DNA of 64,000 nucleotides, taken from positions 53,484,452 through 53,548,451 of the forward strand of contig CM060108.1 in NCBI GenBank assembly GCA_030522415.1, given 5' to 3'. Source of the stretch: Channallabes apus. Its lineage: Eukaryota > Chordata > Actinopteri > Siluriformes > Clariidae. Positions 62,576-64,000 of this stretch are shown one piece after another. The notes under the pieces were generated by a model. It searched no databases. It saw only the letters and a list, made by a program, of their open reading frames with translations, and had not been told where the DNA came from. Positions within the stretch are counted from its first letter, which is position 1; every line of letters begins with the position of its first letter. A program made the position numbers and the translations under genes.

Positions 62576-63280
62576 ATGGATGAGACGATGGATTCGTCCT
62601 GTAAACCGAGCGAAGCTGCAGACCCAAATCGAGCTCAAAACCGGGTCAGAAGTTCACAGAAAGCTGCTAGAACTCAGAGAGCTCCTCAGCAGAATGGACC
62701 GTCTGAGTCAGACACGGGACACGAGAACCAGATGGGACCTGGCCCGAAGCCCGCGAGACGGCGTAAACCCCGCAGGAGCAAGCAGACCTCTGGAGGAGCG
62801 GAGACGGGGACCGCTGATGAGCTCACACACACCGCTCCGAACCAGGTACAGAAGAAACACAAGCCCAAACACGTGAATGTCGATGACTCCACGCCTCTGA
62901 GTGATGGAGGAGGAGAGGAGCAGAGGAAGAGGAAGAGGAATAAGAAGAGGAAGCAGCAGAAGAAGCCCACAGTGAACACGGACGATAAAGCGTGCGAGTC
63001 TGGAGCCGTGGAGACGTGCGGCACTCCACTGAAAACCACTCAAGGTAAAGGTGTAATGAGTGCAGGATATCATATAGGGGCGTAATACAGTAGTTAATGC
63101 AACATAAAGATCATAAGCGTGTGTGTAGGTGTGAACATGAGCCCGAGTCCAGCAGGACAGACCAACAGGATGGACAGGGAGAACGGTCGGAGGAACAGAT
63201 GGAGGAAGAGACGTCTGTACGAGGACTACATGTCTGTTAAAGACGTGTCTGATGGGCTGAAGAGGAGAGAGCTCATACAG
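62576..63280 (+). CDS. dis3l2: Dis3l2, 3'-5' exoribonuclease, first 207 codons (partial)
   Basis: DIS3L2 is a cytoplasmic RNase II-family 3'-5' exonuclease that degrades uridylated RNAs, including pre-let-7. Two coding exons are in the window: 62576-63044 (ATG in CACATGGATGAG) and 63129-63280, in frame across a phase-1 junction; the gene continues past the right edge with a donor GTACAG at 63281. The diagnostic part is at the end: RRLYEDYMSVKDVSDGLKRR then ELIQ, where human has a closely similar [21 protein letters not shown]. The preceding ~160 residues are poorly conserved, basic and low in complexity (EEQRKRKRNKKRKQQKKP). In the human protein the same landmark is reached after about 60 residues, so this N-terminus is much longer. 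The CSD, RNB and S1 domains lie outside the window. Confidence 0.85.
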
Positions 63281-63615
63281 GTACAGGGACACACACTCTT
63301 TATGATTCTGTAGCAGCTTCTCTAAAATAAAAGAAAACAACAACTAGATGCATTTTGTGAAAATTGATGTTTTTTTTCCTTTTAATTAAATAAAAAGGTG
63401 ACTGTTGCTCCAGTGTAAATGTTTTAAATAGTCTTACTAAAAATACTTCATTCTAATGAAATAATTTCAGGTAATGATCGCTGCCGATAACAATGACAGT
63501 GTGTTCTTTTTAGTGTCTGTGACAAAAAAAAAAGACAAAATTTAAAACTATCGTTAGTACACGTCATTGATCTTTAATGTTATCAGTGATATTATTTCAG
63601 GTTGAAGCCCACGTA

Positions 63616-64000
63616 CAGTGGGGGAAATAAGAATTTGATCGCCTACAGATTTTCTAAGTTTGCCCACTTACAAAGAAATGAAGGGTCTTTAATTGTTATC
63701 ATAGGTTTATGGTAAAGGATTGAGACAGAATATCAACCAAAAATCCAGAAAAAGCACATGACACAAATGTTATGAATTAAGTTGCATTTCAATGAGGTAA
63801 ATAAGTATTTGATCCCTGAGCAAAACATGACTTAGTACTTGGTAGAGAAACTCTTGCTGGAAAGCACAGTTTGAAGAGACCCTTCTTGTAGTTATTTACC
63901 AGATTTGCTGACATCTTGGGATGGATTTTGATTCTTGCTTGACTGTAGGGACTGTGGTGTTCTTTGTGTAATAGTCAGCATTTTTCTTCCTCCGGAAACA
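63616..64000 (+). mobile_element. Tc1/mariner-like element, left end, runs off the edge
   Basis: After TA the tip CAGTGGGGGAAATAAGAATT is followed by TTTGCCCACTTACAAAGAAA and TGAAGGGTCT, a hallmark of a very common teleost Tc1-like family. It lies in dis3l2 intron 2 and continues beyond 64000. Confidence 0.8.

Noticed and set aside
62686..63343. Minus-strand frames of 117 and 211 codons opposite dis3l2
   Set aside because: They are antisense shadows of the Lys/Arg-rich dis3l2 coding exon, which has a supported frame, splice sites and homology.

Overview
The window is nuclear DNA from a ray-finned fish. Five vertebrate-type, intron-containing genes can be assembled exon by exon, and they sit among CA/TG microsatellites, Tc1/mariner and hAT elements, L2/CR1-like LINEs, tRNA-derived SINEs and one Ty3/gypsy-class retroelement, a mix typical of teleosts. 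I cannot name the species.

Layout. serbp1 (+; coding 423-5865, 9 exons, 405 aa) has a CpG-rich promoter and a hAT remnant in intron 7. From about 7.8 to 13.0 kb there is no gene, only LINE debris and a 2.37-kb inverted-repeat element (10580-12948). slc35d1 (+; 13104 to about 25209, 13 exons) is swollen by three minisatellites: a 4.6-kb array of a 13-bp unit in intron 1, a 21-bp array in intron 1 and another 21-bp array in intron 4. From 27.9 to 41.4 kb is a stack of transposons inside an old Tc1-like element; it includes an apparently intact retroelement (30417-36992) with LTRs that differ visibly at one base and a single 1542-aa Gag-Pol reading frame. mier1 (-; 51649 to 44742, 13 coding exons, 472 aa) carries a LINE and a SINE in intron 5. 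A small C-type natriuretic peptide gene (-; 55451 to 53650, 2 exons, 97 aa) follows. Then come a 2.1-kb LINE (-), two hAT-like pieces, and the promoter and first 207 codons of dis3l2 (+; 62576-63280), which runs off the right edge.

Context. SERBP1, SLC35D1 and MIER1 are neighbours on human chromosome 1p31, and NPPC and DIS3L2 are divergent neighbours on 2q37. The window therefore joins two blocks that are separate in humans while keeping the local order in each. The five genes do not form one pathway: Serbp1 binds ribosomes and mRNA, Slc35d1 imports UDP-sugars into the ER, Mier1 is an ELM2-SANT corepressor, CNP is a secreted peptide hormone and Dis3l2 is a cytoplasmic 3'-5' exonuclease.

The most notable points are the integrase-before-RT gene order of the retroelement with its SCAN-like Gag, the nested transposons including a DD35E element that appears to have jumped into its own relative, the AC/GT repeat pairs that bracket many introns, the variant ring of the natriuretic peptide, and the duplicated block inside the 13-bp minisatellite. 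Nothing points to a prokaryotic or CRISPR system. Exon calls rest on frame continuity, GT-AG sites and remembered similarity to vertebrate orthologues; no alignment was run.
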